Shown here: in pieces, positions 26,105 to 34,813 of the stretch
Layout: each line of letters begins with the position of its first letter
Position numbering within the stretch: the stretch's first letter is position 1
Origin: Amycolatopsis sp. NBC_00345
Lineage (GTDB): Bacteria; Actinomycetota; Actinomycetes; Mycobacteriales; Pseudonocardiaceae
Length of the DNA: 64,000 bases
Assembly (NCBI RefSeq): GCF_036116635.1
Contig: NZ_CP107995.1
Span: 4,960,001 to 5,024,000, forward strand
Direction: 5' to 3'
Position numbers and translations under genes: made by a program
The notes under the pieces: model-generated
What the model was told of the DNA's origin: nothing
Seen by the model: the letters and a program-made list of their open reading frames with translations, nothing else
Database searches by the model: none

Positions 26105-28009
26105 TCAGTCCCATCCGCTGGCCGCCTGCTGCCGCAGCGCCTTCCGGTACTGCTCCAGCGCCACCAGGTCGCCGAACAGCGCGCGGTAGTCGTCCGGCGC
26201 CTCGACCGGCGAAAGCCGCTGCAGCTTCGATTTGATCTCACCGATCTGACGGCCGACGAGGCTCTCCTGCACCCCCGCGAGCACCCCCGAGATGTACCGG
26301 GAGTCCACTTCGCCCAAGGCGCGCAACGGTTCCACGGACAGCTCGCTGAGCACCCGCCGGACCGTCCCTTCCGGACAGTGCTGCGCCGCGGCGTCCAGCA
26401 GCGCCGGGCCGGTGAGCCCGGACGCCGCGCCGCCCGCCTTGAGCACCGCCAGGTGGACCGCGACGTACACCGGGTGCGTGAACGCCTCCTCGGGCAGCGA
26501 GTCGTACTCCGGGCCGGCGATCGCGGGCTGCTGCAGCGCGGCCTTGAGCGCCTCGCGCTGGCCGATGAACCGCGGGTCGCCCGGCGCGGGGCGCGGCAGG
26601 TCCTGCTCCTTGGCCTCCGGTTCGGGCGCCTGGCGCGAGGCGGCCTGGCGCAACGGGGGTCCCCCGCGCTTCGCCGTGGCGCCCGCGCTGCCGCGCACCC
26701 GGTTCACCACCTGGGCCACGTCCTGCCAGCCCACCCACCAGGCGAGCTTGGAGGCGTAGCCGTCACGGCTGGCGCGGTCCTTGATCGACGCCACCATCGG
26801 CACCGTCTTCTGCAGCGCGGAGACCTGCCCGTCGACCGAGTCGAGGTCGAACTGCTTGAGCATGCTCTTGATCGCGAACTCGAACAGCGGCGTCCGGCGC
26901 GCGACCAGGTCCTTGACCGCCGCGTCACCCTTGGCGATGCGCAGCTCGCACGGGTCCATGCCGTCCGGCGCGACCGCGATGTAGGTCTGCCCGGCGAAGG
27001 TCTGGTCGCCCTCGAACGCCCTCAGCGCGGCCTTCTGGCCCGCCGCGTCGCCGTCGAAGGTGAAGATGACCTCGCCGCGGAACGCGTCGTCGTCCATCAT
27101 CAGCCGGCGCAGCACCTTCATGTGGTCCTCGCCGAAGGCGGTGCCCGAGGACGCGACGGCCGTGGGCACGCCGGAAGCGTGCATCGCCATCACGTCGGTG
27201 TAGCCCTCGACCACGACCACCTGGTGCCGTTTCGCGATCTCGCGCTTGGCCTGGTCGAGGCCGAACATCACCTGCGACTTCTTGTAGATCGGCGTCTCGG
27301 AGGTGTTGAGGTACTTGGCCTCGATCCGGTCGTCGTCGAACAGCCGGCGCGCGCCGAAGCCCACCACGTCGTTGCCGACGTCGCGGATCGGCCAGACCAG
27401 CCGCCGGTGGAAGCGGTCCATCGGGCCGCGCTGGCCCTCCTTGGACAGTCCCGACGCGAGCAGCTCCTTGACCTCGAACCCGTGGTTGAGCAGGTATTTC
27501 GTCAGCTTGTCCCAGCCGCCGGGCGCGTAGCCGCAGCCGAACTGCTTCGCGGCCGCCGCGTCGAAACCGCGCTCGGACAGGAAGTCGCGGGCCGCGCGGG
27601 CCTCGTCGGTGACCAGCTGCTCGATGTAGAACTCGCTCGCCGCCCGGTGCGCCTCGATCAGCCGTGCGCGGGTGCCGCGGTCGCGCTGGACGCCCGGGCC
27701 GCCGCCCTCGTAGGTCAGCCGGAGGCCGACCCGGTCGGCCAGCCGCTCGACCGCCTCGACGAACGAGACGAGGTCGATCTTCTGGATGAACTTGATGACG
27801 TCGCCGCCCTCGCCACAGCCGAAGCAGTGGAAGGTGCCGTGTGAGGGGCGCACATTGAACGACGGGGTCTTCTCGTTGTGGAACGGGCAGAGGCCCTTCA
27901 GGCTGCCTCCACCGGCCCGCCGCAGCGCGACGTACTCCCCGATGACCTCGTCGATCCGGTTGCGCTCACGCACCTCCGCGATGTCGCTCTCCCGAATCCG
28001 TCCTGCCAC
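26105..28009 (-). CDS. dnaG: DNA primase
   Basis: The start is taken as the GTG at 28009 (MAGRIRESDIAEVRERNRID), the usual N-terminus; 634 residues. The CHC2-type zinc finger is CPFHNEKTPSF...FHCFGCG (about 40-65). The TOPRIM domain spans about 260-350, with VVVEGYTDVMAMH, FTFDGDAAGQ and DGMDPCELR carrying the metal-binding acids. The C-terminal helical helicase-binding domain ends at SGWD. It synthesises RNA primers at the fork with DnaB. It is divergent from the ECF sigma gene with only 53 bases between. Confidence 0.96.
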   Translation of the reverse strand: MAGRIRESDIAEVRERNRIDEVIGEYVALRRAGGGSLKGLCPFHNEKTPSFNVRPSHGTFHCFGCGEGGDVIKFIQKIDLVSFVEAVERLADRVGLRLTYEGGGPGVQRDRGTRARLIEAHRAASEFYIEQLVTDEARAARDFLSERGFDAAAAKQFGCGYAPGGWDKLTKYLLNHGFEVKELLASGLSKEGQRGPMDRFHRRLVWPIRDVGNDVVGFGARRLFDDDRIEAKYLNTSETPIYKKSQVMFGLDQAKREIAKRHQVVVVEGYTDVMAMHASGVPTAVASSGTAFGEDHMKVLRRLMMDDDAFRGEVIFTFDGDAAGQKAALRAFEGDQTFAGQTYIAVAPDGMDPCELRIAKGDAAVKDLVARRTPLFEFAIKSMLKQFDLDSVDGQVSALQKTVPMVASIKDRASRDGYASKLAWWVGWQDVAQVVNRVRGSAGATAKRGGPPLRQAASRQAPEPEAKEQDLPRPAPGDPRFIGQREALKAALQQPAIAGPEYDSLPEEAFTHPVYVAVHLAVLKAGGAASGLTGPALLDAAAQHCPEGTVRRVLSELSVEPLRALGEVDSRYISGVLAGVQESLVGRQIGEIKSKLQRLSPVEAPDDYRALFGDLVALEQYRKALRQQAASGWD

Positions 28010-28062
28010 GGCATCCACTCTAGTTCTCCCGCTCCGGCGGCCGTGCGGCACACTCTCCCCTT

Positions 28063-29007
28063 ATGCGCACACCTCCGGCTCTGACCGGTTTCGCCGACGA
28101 GTTCGCGACGCACCGGGGGCACCTGCTGGGCGTGGCCTACCGGCTCACCGGCACGCGGGCGGACGCCGAGGACGCCGTGCAGGAGTCGTGGCTGCGGCTG
28201 GCCGGGCTGGACGACGCGGGCCGCGCGGCCATCCGCGACCTGCGCGGCTGGCTGACCACGGTGGTCGGCCGGATCTGCCTGGACCGGCTGCGCTCGGCGG
28301 CGGTGCAGCGCGAGCGGTACGTGGGCCAGTGGCTGCCGGAGCCGATCGTGACGCCGTTCGGCATGCCGGTGAGCGAGGACCCGCTCGACGCCGCCGTGCG
28401 CGACGACGGCATCCGGATGGCCGCGATGGTGGTGCTCGACAAGCTGACGCCGGAGCAGCGCGTCGCGTTTGTGCTGCACGACGCGTTTTCGGTCCCGTTC
28501 GGCGAGATCGGCGGGATCCTCGGCTGCTCGGCCGACGCCGCGCGCCAGCACGGCTCGCGCGCGCGGCGGGCGCTCGCCGACGCGGACCCGCCCCAGCGCG
28601 TCGAGCTGGCGGCACAGCAGCAGCTGCTGGAGAAGTTCGTCGCCGCGCTGCTGGCCGGCGACATCCGCGCGATGACCGAGCTGCTGCACCCCGACGTCGT
28701 GCTGGTCGGCGACTCGAACGGCAAGGGCCGCACCACCCGCCAGATCATCGTCGGCCCGGACAAGCTGGCGCGCTTCCTGCTGGGCCTGATGAAGAAGTAC
28801 GAGCCGGGCCTGCTCGGCCGAGGCGCCCCGGTGCTCGTCAACGGCGACCTCGGCCTGTGGCTCCCGCCGCTGCCGGGGCGCGACGGCTTCCTCGGCGTCG
28901 ACGAGCACGTCCAGGCCATGAGCGTCCGCGACGGCCGCATCATCGCCGTCTACGACATCGTGAACCCCGACAAGCTCACCCGCATCACGCGCCCCGAGCT
29001 GCCCTGA
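28063..29007 (+). CDS. ECF41-type (SigJ-like) RNA polymerase sigma factor with C-terminal SnoaL-like domain
   Basis: 314 residues. The sigma-2 region is LLGVAYRLTGTRADAEDAVQ and ESWLRL with DLRGWLTTVVGRICLDRLRS. Sigma-4 is around LTPEQRVAFVLHDAFSVPF and CSADAARQHGSRARR. The extra C-terminal NTF2/SnoaL-like domain (about 185-314) is the ECF41/SigJ hallmark and modulates activity in studied members. The usual DGGGK signature reads DSNGK here. ECF41 genes normally sit beside their target, often a carboxymuconolactone-decarboxylase gene, exactly as found downstream here in convergent orientation. No anti-sigma gene is present, as expected for the group. Confidence 0.9.
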   Translation: MRTPPALTGFADEFATHRGHLLGVAYRLTGTRADAEDAVQESWLRLAGLDDAGRAAIRDLRGWLTTVVGRICLDRLRSAAVQRERYVGQWLPEPIVTPFGMPVSEDPLDAAVRDDGIRMAAMVVLDKLTPEQRVAFVLHDAFSVPFGEIGGILGCSADAARQHGSRARRALADADPPQRVELAAQQQLLEKFVAALLAGDIRAMTELLHPDVVLVGDSNGKGRTTRQIIVGPDKLARFLLGLMKKYEPGLLGRGAPVLVNGDLGLWLPPLPGRDGFLGVDEHVQAMSVRDGRIIAVYDIVNPDKLTRITRPELP

Positions 29008-29016
29008 GCGGGCGGG

Positions 29017-29583
29017 TCACGGCAGCGGCACGCGGCAGGCGTCGCCCGAGGTGAAGCCCTGGTCGACGATGCCGAGGGCGCTGTTCACCCGGGCGCGGGA
29101 GTTCTCCAGGCCGATCTGGTAGGTCAGCTCGACCACGCCGTCCCGGCCGAACTCGGCTTCCAGCTCGGCCACCTGCTCGTCGGTGACGGTGACCTGCGCG
29201 CCCGTCATCGCGTCGGCGTAGGCCAGGGCCAGGCGCTCGGCGCGGGAGAACGCGGGCGAGTCCGCGTAGTCGTCGATGTGCTTCAGGCGGTCGATGTCGA
29301 GGCCGTCGTGGAGCTGCAGCATGGTGCCGAAGTCGACGCACCACGAGCAGCCGATGCTCGTGGCGACCCGGTACACGGCCAGCTCGCGGACGTTCGCGGG
29401 CAGCCGCTTCGACGCCTTCTCCGCGAGCAGCTCGTGCAGCATGCTCGCGCGCAGCAGTCCCGGATGGTGTGCCACGACGGCCATCGGCGCGGGCACGGCG
29501 CCGAACCGGCGGCCCGCGACGCGGTAGACGAGCTTCAGGAACGGTCCGGCCTCGGTGGTGCGCTTCGCCGGGATACGGGACAT
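29017..29583 (-). CDS. carboxymuconolactone decarboxylase (CMD)/AhpD-family protein
   Basis: The ATG at 29583 with GGAGGAG six bases away is chosen over an upstream in-frame codon; 188 residues. The CMD core has the redox pair CSWC (in IGCSWCVDFG) and a following ALAYADAMTGAQ helix. LTYQIGLENSRARVNSALGI is typical of the ECF41-linked subgroup, seen as redox or peroxide-handling proteins rather than true decarboxylases. It converges on the sigma gene, ten bases away. Its upstream sequence matches the ECF41 promoter pattern, so it is the probable sigma target. Confidence 0.88.
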   Translation of the reverse strand: MSRIPAKRTTEAGPFLKLVYRVAGRRFGAVPAPMAVVAHHPGLLRASMLHELLAEKASKRLPANVRELAVYRVATSIGCSWCVDFGTMLQLHDGLDIDRLKHIDDYADSPAFSRAERLALAYADAMTGAQVTVTDEQVAELEAEFGRDGVVELTYQIGLENSRARVNSALGIVDQGFTSGDACRVPLP

Positions 29584-29617
29584 GGTCGTCTCCTCCACTG
29601 GTGCGGTTCAGGAGGAG

Positions 29618-29644
29618 GACGAGACGGCGGCGGGGAATGTGACG
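29618..29644 (-). promoter_or_regulatory. ECF41-like promoter of the CMD gene
   Basis: Read leftward there is CGTCACA (29644-29638), a 16-base spacer, then CGTC (29621-29618). ECF41 promoters are described as TGTCACA at -35 and CGTC at -10; one base differs here. The -10 lies 35 bases before the CMD start. Confidence 0.65.
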
Positions 29645-29653
29645 CGGGCCCGC

Positions 29654-31453
29654 TCAGCGGGCGGCGGTGATCGGCCGCACGTCCCACACCCACACGCCGT
29701 CGATGAACTGCGCGGGCTTGCGCAGCAACAGGTCCACGGTGGCGCGGTAGGCGTCGGAGTGCTCACGCGGGATCAGGACCAGCACGCTGGCGTGCCAGTA
29801 CCGCAGGTCGTCGATGGCCTGGTCGCGGGCGTTGTCGTCGACCGGCGCGGCGGTGCCCGAGTCGCGGATCTGGTCCAGCAGCGCCGAAGTGGGCCGCTGG
29901 ACGGCGCCGTACCGGCCGCGCTTGTCGTCCGGGCCGCTCGGGCCGACGAAGTAGCCCTCCGGCATCGCGTAGCCGAGACCGGCGTCGACCTGCCAGTGCA
30001 GCGGCTCCGACTCCCCCGAGCTGGGCAGCGGCACGGGCACCACGGTGCCGCCCGGCGCCACGTACGTCCGCCAGGTGCCGTCGGCGAAAAACGCCGGGGT
30101 GGGCGGCCGGTCCTTGACGAGCAGCTGCGTCGGCGCGATCGGCAGCAGCACCGCGATCACGGCGCCGAGCCACATCAGCCGCACCGGCAGCCGCCGCTGT
30201 CCTTCCCCCGGCTCGGGCAGCGCGGCCGCCGCCGTGAACACCCGGTCGGTGGCGATCGCGAGCAGCGCGCCGATCGCCGGCACACACGCCATCGCGAGCC
30301 GCGACTCCAGCAGCGACTCGAACAGCGGCAGGTTCGCCAGCAGCTTCCACGGGCCGGGCACGCCGGTGTCCACGTGCACCACCACGAGGTCCACGCCGAG
30401 CGAGAGCCAGGCCATCAGGAACATCGAGATCGCCACCGAGCGCGCGACGACCTCCCGCCACAGCCAGATCGTCACCACGACCATCAGCACGATCAGCGGC
30501 CAGCCGAAGAACGCGTTCTCCTCGGTGCGGTTTATCGACACGTCGGCGGCCTCGGCGGGCTGGCCGGCGATCGACTGCGTGGCGAACCGCGTGAACGCCG
30601 CGGTGTCGTTGCCGACCTGGCCGTGCTCCAGCGCCGTGTAGCTCTGCGGGCCGAAGAACTGCCACCACAGCGGGAAAGCGAGGAGCACGAACGCCAGCAC
30701 GACGGCGATCCCGCCGCCGAGCAGCATCGGGCGGACCATCGCCTTCAGCTCGCGCGGGCGGGAAGCGCAGTAGGCGACGGCGAAGATCACGAAGCTCAGC
30801 GCGAAGATCAGCAGCGGCTCCTCGCCCAGGAAGACCTGGTACGCGGTGAGCACGCCGAGCCAGATCCCGTTGCGCACGGGCTTGGTGCCCTGCGCGATCC
30901 GGATCAGCTTGAGCGCCAGGAACGGCAGCACGAACCAGGCGACGAAGTTCGGGTGCGCGTTGGCGTGCGAGATGATCGGCGGCGCGAACCCGGCGACGGC
31001 GCCACCGATCGCCGCGGAAACGCGGTGGCGCACCAGATGGCGCGAGAACACCCAGTACCAGGCGGCGGCCGTGCCGGCGAGGCTGCCGGTGAGCGCGATC
31101 GCCCAGGTGGCGGTGGGGCCGAACGTCAGCGTGATCGGCGTGAGCGGGATCGAGACGCCGAGCATGGCCGTGTTGGCCATCATGTTCACGCCGAGCGGGT
31201 AGTTCTGCAGGTCCGTGGTGAGCGGGTTCTGCAGGTGCAGCACGGACTTCGCCGTGACGGAGAAGAACCACTCCCACATGTTCTGGTCCGACGCGCTGTT
31301 CCACAGGTAGCCGTGGCCGAGGTCGGCCCACAGCCCGCCGAACAGCACGACGGAGAACGCCAGGTACGCGCCGATGATGCCCGCGTCGGCCCACGACCGG
31401 CGCATCCGCGGCTCGTCCACGGCCGTGGACGGCCCGGTCACGACGGGGATCAT
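29654..31453 (-). CDS. polytopic membrane protein, GT-C glycosyltransferase-like
   Basis: The ATG at 31453 has GAGGA just upstream; a GTG at 31486, overlapping the serpin stop by one base, would add 11 residues. About 599 residues with roughly ten to twelve hydrophobic segments in the first 440. The early external loop carries DLGHGYLWNSASDQNMWEWF and NYPLGVNMMANT, acidic and aromatic as in GT-C lipid-phosphosugar transferases. A soluble C-terminal domain follows (about 450-600, ending VWVWDVRPITAAR). Similar large membrane proteins are common in actinobacteria; donor and acceptor are unknown. Probably co-transcribed with the serpin gene. Confidence 0.7.
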   Translation of the reverse strand: MIPVVTGPSTAVDEPRMRRSWADAGIIGAYLAFSVVLFGGLWADLGHGYLWNSASDQNMWEWFFSVTAKSVLHLQNPLTTDLQNYPLGVNMMANTAMLGVSIPLTPITLTFGPTATWAIALTGSLAGTAAAWYWVFSRHLVRHRVSAAIGGAVAGFAPPIISHANAHPNFVAWFVLPFLALKLIRIAQGTKPVRNGIWLGVLTAYQVFLGEEPLLIFALSFVIFAVAYCASRPRELKAMVRPMLLGGGIAVVLAFVLLAFPLWWQFFGPQSYTALEHGQVGNDTAAFTRFATQSIAGQPAEAADVSINRTEENAFFGWPLIVLMVVVTIWLWREVVARSVAISMFLMAWLSLGVDLVVVHVDTGVPGPWKLLANLPLFESLLESRLAMACVPAIGALLAIATDRVFTAAAALPEPGEGQRRLPVRLMWLGAVIAVLLPIAPTQLLVKDRPPTPAFFADGTWRTYVAPGGTVVPVPLPSSGESEPLHWQVDAGLGYAMPEGYFVGPSGPDDKRGRYGAVQRPTSALLDQIRDSGTAAPVDDNARDQAIDDLRYWHASVLVLIPREHSDAYRATVDLLLRKPAQFIDGVWVWDVRPITAAR

Positions 31454-31485
31454 CTCGGTCCTCGCCTCCGGTTGGAAAAGGCTCA

Positions 31486-32604
31486 CTACGGGCGCACCAC
31501 CCGCGCGAAGAAGTACACCGCGCCGGTGCCGGCGTGCCGGACGAGCAGCAGGAACGGCCGGTCGACGGTCACCTCGACCGGGTCGGAGGTGTCGAGGGAC
31601 AGGGTGCGCATCTGGACCGCAGTGGCGGCGGCGCCCTCCAGGCCCTGCTCGTCGAGCCGGAGCACGGCCTGGTGCAGCACGCTGTCCACCCAGAACGGCT
31701 TGGTCGCGGTCAGCCCGGTCAGGTCGGCGCTCGGCTGGAACAGCTCGCGGACGCCGAGGGACTTGAGCGCGCCGTCGAGGTCGGTGCGGACGTCGAGCGA
31801 GATCTTCGGCAGCGAGAGGCGGGCCTTCCGGCGCCGCGTGCCGTCGATCAGGGCAGCGAGACGGTGCTCGTCCAGCGCGGCCTCGGCGGGTTCGAGGTCG
31901 CCGTCCGGGAGGAGGACGACGGCCTGGACGCCGCCGGCCGCGTTCAGCGTGACGACCTGCCAGCCGTCGGCGTGCTGGTAGCCGACGGACTCCTGGAGGT
32001 GCATGGTCCGCACCTCGCGCGGGCCGCCGGGGCCGTGGAACGCGGCGGGCGCGGTGGCGCCTTCCGGGAACGGGAGGCGCCAGGCGGTCTTGAGGTAGAG
32101 CGCGTTGACGATGCTGGCCCGGGTGTCGATGTCGAGGGAACCGGCGGGCAGCAGCTCCGGGATCAGGCCGCGGGTGGTGCGGCGGACGTCGGTGTTGATC
32201 AGCTCGCGGGCAGCCTCGGGGTCGGTCTCGAACGGCGCGGTCTCGGCCTTGCTACCGGGCCAGGTGGCGAGTTCGGCCTGGAAGCCGTCCTCGACGGTGA
32301 TGCGGTCGGAGGCCCAGAGCGTGTTCGCGACGGCCAGGATCGCGGCGTCGTCGTCCAGCTCCGCGGCTTCACGCAGGAGGCGGGCGTGCGGTTCGATGTC
32401 ACCGCTGTCCTTGCCGACGGCGGGTTCGGGTTCGGGTTCGGCGAGCAGGGCGCGCAGCTCGTCCGCGGTGCGGCCGCGCGCGGCCCGGCTGACCAGGCCC
32501 AACGCGCTGGCCGCGGAGTACGGCGAAAAACACGCGTCGACCCCGTCTGCCGCAGCGGCCCGGTGGAGTGCGAGCGTGAACCTCAGGTGGCTGTCGACGG
32601 CCAT
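31486..32604 (-). CDS. serpin-family protein (serine protease inhibitor)
   Basis: 372 residues from the ATG at 32604. Serpin landmarks in order: FSPYSAASALGLVSRAARG, VNALYLKTAWRLPFPEGAT, PKISLDVRTDLDGALKSLGV, the reactive-centre hinge EQGLEGAAATAVQ with small residues (inhibitory type), and the C-terminal signature DRPFLLLVRHAGTGAVYFFA. There is no signal peptide, so it should act in the cytosol or on release. Serpins trap proteases through a suicide reaction at the reactive loop after the hinge; the P1 residue cannot be fixed confidently (MRTLS region). The membrane-protein gene follows almost without gap. Confidence 0.93.
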   Translation of the reverse strand: MAVDSHLRFTLALHRAAAADGVDACFSPYSAASALGLVSRAARGRTADELRALLAEPEPEPAVGKDSGDIEPHARLLREAAELDDDAAILAVANTLWASDRITVEDGFQAELATWPGSKAETAPFETDPEAARELINTDVRRTTRGLIPELLPAGSLDIDTRASIVNALYLKTAWRLPFPEGATAPAAFHGPGGPREVRTMHLQESVGYQHADGWQVVTLNAAGGVQAVVLLPDGDLEPAEAALDEHRLAALIDGTRRRKARLSLPKISLDVRTDLDGALKSLGVRELFQPSADLTGLTATKPFWVDSVLHQAVLRLDEQGLEGAAATAVQMRTLSLDTSDPVEVTVDRPFLLLVRHAGTGAVYFFARVVRP

Positions 32605-32666
32605 GCGGCGACCGTACCGGACCGCCCCCGGGCCGTGGCACGGAACACTGCACCTGCCCGCAGGGT

Positions 32667-32717
32667 CCCTGAAGGCCACCTTCAGGGCATGTAGGTCCCT
32701 GAAGGTGGCCTTCAGGG
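32667..32717. repeat. nested palindromic intergenic repeat
   Basis: Two 21-bp units, at 32667-32687 and 32697-32717, are each inverted repeats (CCCTGAAGG, 3 bases, CCTTCAGGG). The second is the exact reverse complement of the first. The pair can form two small hairpins or one large cruciform. It lies between the dgt stop and the serpin start. Confidence 0.85.
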
Positions 32718-32793
32718 CACTCGCCAAGCCGGCACGGAGGCCTTCACCGCGTCTGAGCAGAGCGGGCAACGCGAGGTGTCAGCGCGGGCAGGG

Positions 32794-34071
32794 TCAGCCC
32801 GGCCGGCCGACGTGCCAGCGGTGCCACTCGTGGGCCTGCGCGTCGGTCAGGGAGGCGACCTGGTCGACGAGCACGCGCAGGCGCGCGGCGTCGTCCGCGG
32901 CCGCGCGCCAGGCCGGGGCGAAGAGCGGGTCCAGCGAGTCCGGGGCGCGCTGCCCGAGCGCGGTGACCAGCTCGACGATCAGCTCGCGCTGGCCGTCCTG
33001 CATGGCGAGGCGGCGGCGGTCGCTCATCACGTACCGCAGGGCCAGCGCCTTGAGCAGCGCGACCTCCGCCGCGACCTGGTCCGGCACGGCCAGGCGCGCG
33101 CCGTACCGGGTCAGCGGGCCCTCGCCGTACACACCGCGGGTGCCGGTGACCGCGGCGGAGGCGAAGCGGCCGACCAGCTCGCTCGTCAGGCGTTTCAGAG
33201 CGACCTGCGCGCGCAGCGACCCGTCCGGCGCCGTCCGCACCAGCTCGGCGACCACGGGCAGGTCGAGCAGCTCCTTCGCCGCACCCTCCAAAGTGGACGC
33301 CGACTGGGTGGAGAAGTGCCGCGCCGCCGCCTCGGCCACGGCCGCGCGCTCGTCCGGGTCGGCGAGCACGCCCAGCCGGATGCGGCCGGCCAGCACGCCG
33401 TCCTCGACGTCGTGGACCGAGTACGCCACGTCGTCGGACCAGTCCATGATCTGGGCCTCAAGACACCGCCGCAGACCCGGCGCGCCGGCGCGGATCCACT
33501 GGAACACCGGCACGTCGTCGGGGTACACGCCGTACTTCGGCTCGCCCGGGCGGCGCTCCCACGGGTACTTCATCGTCGCGTCGAGGCACGCGCGGGTGAG
33601 GTTCAGCCCCGCCGTGACGCCGTCCTCGGCGACGGCTTTCGGCTCCAGCCGGGTGAGGATGCGCAACGTCTGCGCGTTGCCCTCGAAGCCGCCGCAGGCC
33701 TGCGCGACCTGGTTCAGCGCCTTCTCGCCGTTGTGCCCGAACGGCGGGTGGCCGATGTCGTGCCCGAGCCCCGCCGTGTCGACCAGGTCCGGGTCCGCGC
33801 CCAGCTCCTCGGCGATGCCCCGGCCGATCTGCGCGACCTCCAGCGAGTGCGTGAGCCGGGTCCTCGGCACCCCGCTGACCTCGGCGCCCTCGCCCGGCCC
33901 GACCACCTGGGTCTTGCCCGCGAGCCGCCGGAGCGCGGCCGAGTGCAGCACCCGCGCGCGGTCGCGGGCGAACGCACTGCGCCCGTCCGGCCGCGCGCCC
34001 GTCAGCGCCGCGCCCTTGGGTGCCTCGGCCAGCACCCGGGCGCGGTCGTGCCCGCTGTACCCGTCACTCAC
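32794..34071 (-). CDS. dgt: deoxyguanosinetriphosphate triphosphohydrolase-like protein
   Basis: 425 residues. The HD-domain phosphohydrolase signature is RTRLTHSLEVAQIGRGIAEE (first His), then AGLGHDIGHPPFGHNGE (HD motif) and VAYSVHDVEDG (final Asp). SAALRRLAGKTQVV near the N-terminus is typical of dGTPases. It cleaves dNTPs to nucleoside and triphosphate, adjusting nucleotide pools. In actinobacteria it is a neighbour of dnaG; here about 5 kb of other genes lie between the two. Confidence 0.93.
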   Translation of the reverse strand: MSDGYSGHDRARVLAEAPKGAALTGARPDGRSAFARDRARVLHSAALRRLAGKTQVVGPGEGAEVSGVPRTRLTHSLEVAQIGRGIAEELGADPDLVDTAGLGHDIGHPPFGHNGEKALNQVAQACGGFEGNAQTLRILTRLEPKAVAEDGVTAGLNLTRACLDATMKYPWERRPGEPKYGVYPDDVPVFQWIRAGAPGLRRCLEAQIMDWSDDVAYSVHDVEDGVLAGRIRLGVLADPDERAAVAEAAARHFSTQSASTLEGAAKELLDLPVVAELVRTAPDGSLRAQVALKRLTSELVGRFASAAVTGTRGVYGEGPLTRYGARLAVPDQVAAEVALLKALALRYVMSDRRRLAMQDGQRELIVELVTALGQRAPDSLDPLFAPAWRAAADDAARLRVLVDQVASLTDAQAHEWHRWHVGRPG

Positions 34072-34101
34072 CCAGTCAGCTTAGGCGGGGGGACCGACAA
34101 T

Positions 34102-34761
34102 TCAGCCGAGCATCGTGTCGAACAGCTCGTCCGCAGGCGACTTCGTGACCTTGTAGAACAGCAGCGCGCCGGTCTCGCGGAAGATGTACCGGACCTGCGT
34201 CCCGCGCTCCTGCACGATCGGCCCGCTGTGCGTCGGCGCGGTCCAGGCGTCCAGGCCGAGGTCCTCGGCCATGGTGCGGCTGCGGAACGAGTGCCACGGG
34301 TCGCTCACCAGCACCGCCGTGTGCCAGCCGCGCGCCTGTACCTGGTCGGACACCGCGCGCAGGCTGCGCAGCGTGTCACTGCCCTCGCCGACGGCGATCG
34401 TCGCCGACCGCGGCACGCCGTGCTTGGTGAGCCACAACGCGCCCGCCTGTGCCTCGGTGAAGTTGTCCGCGGCCTTCTTGCCGCCGGCGGTGACGATGGT
34501 CTTCGCGACGCCCGCGTCGTAAAGCTGCTTCGCCTTCTCCAGCCGCGCGGAGAAGATGTCCGACGGCTTCCCGTTGTACTGCGCGGCGCCGAGCACCACG
34601 ATCACGTCGGCCGGCGTGCGGTCGTTCTCGCGCGCCACCTGCCACACCCGGAACGCCGTGCCGCCGACGACGGCCAGCAGCACCAGCACCGCGCCGAACG
34701 TGATCCGGCGCAGCCAGCTCGCGCGCGTCGGCTTCGTCCTCTGTGGTGCGGCGGAACTCAT
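34102..34761 (-). CDS. YdcF/SanA-like DUF218 membrane-anchored protein
   Basis: The ATG at 34761 has AGGA eight bases upstream; another ATG at 34770 is possible. 219 residues with one N-terminal membrane segment (FGAVLVLLAVVGGTAFRVW) and then a DUF218 domain: DVIVVLGAAQYNGKPSDIF, TIVTAGGKKAADNFTEAQA, SDTLRSLRAVSDQ and LVSDPWHSFRSRTMAE. This family is linked to cell-envelope barrier functions, with unknown chemistry. It lies 30 bases downstream of dgt's start region on the same strand. Confidence 0.88.
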   Translation of the reverse strand: MSSAAPQRTKPTRASWLRRITFGAVLVLLAVVGGTAFRVWQVARENDRTPADVIVVLGAAQYNGKPSDIFSARLEKAKQLYDAGVAKTIVTAGGKKAADNFTEAQAGALWLTKHGVPRSATIAVGEGSDTLRSLRAVSDQVQARGWHTAVLVSDPWHSFRSRTMAEDLGLDAWTAPTHSGPIVQERGTQVRYIFRETGALLFYKVTKSPADELFDTMLG

Positions 34762-34813
34762 GCCCGTCATCCTGGCAGAGCCACGAACGGGTGAGGCGCA
34801 GACACCCCGGGCA

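Noticed and set aside
25622..27844. 740-codon rightward frame
   Set aside because: Antisense to dnaG and its companion; no recognisable domain.
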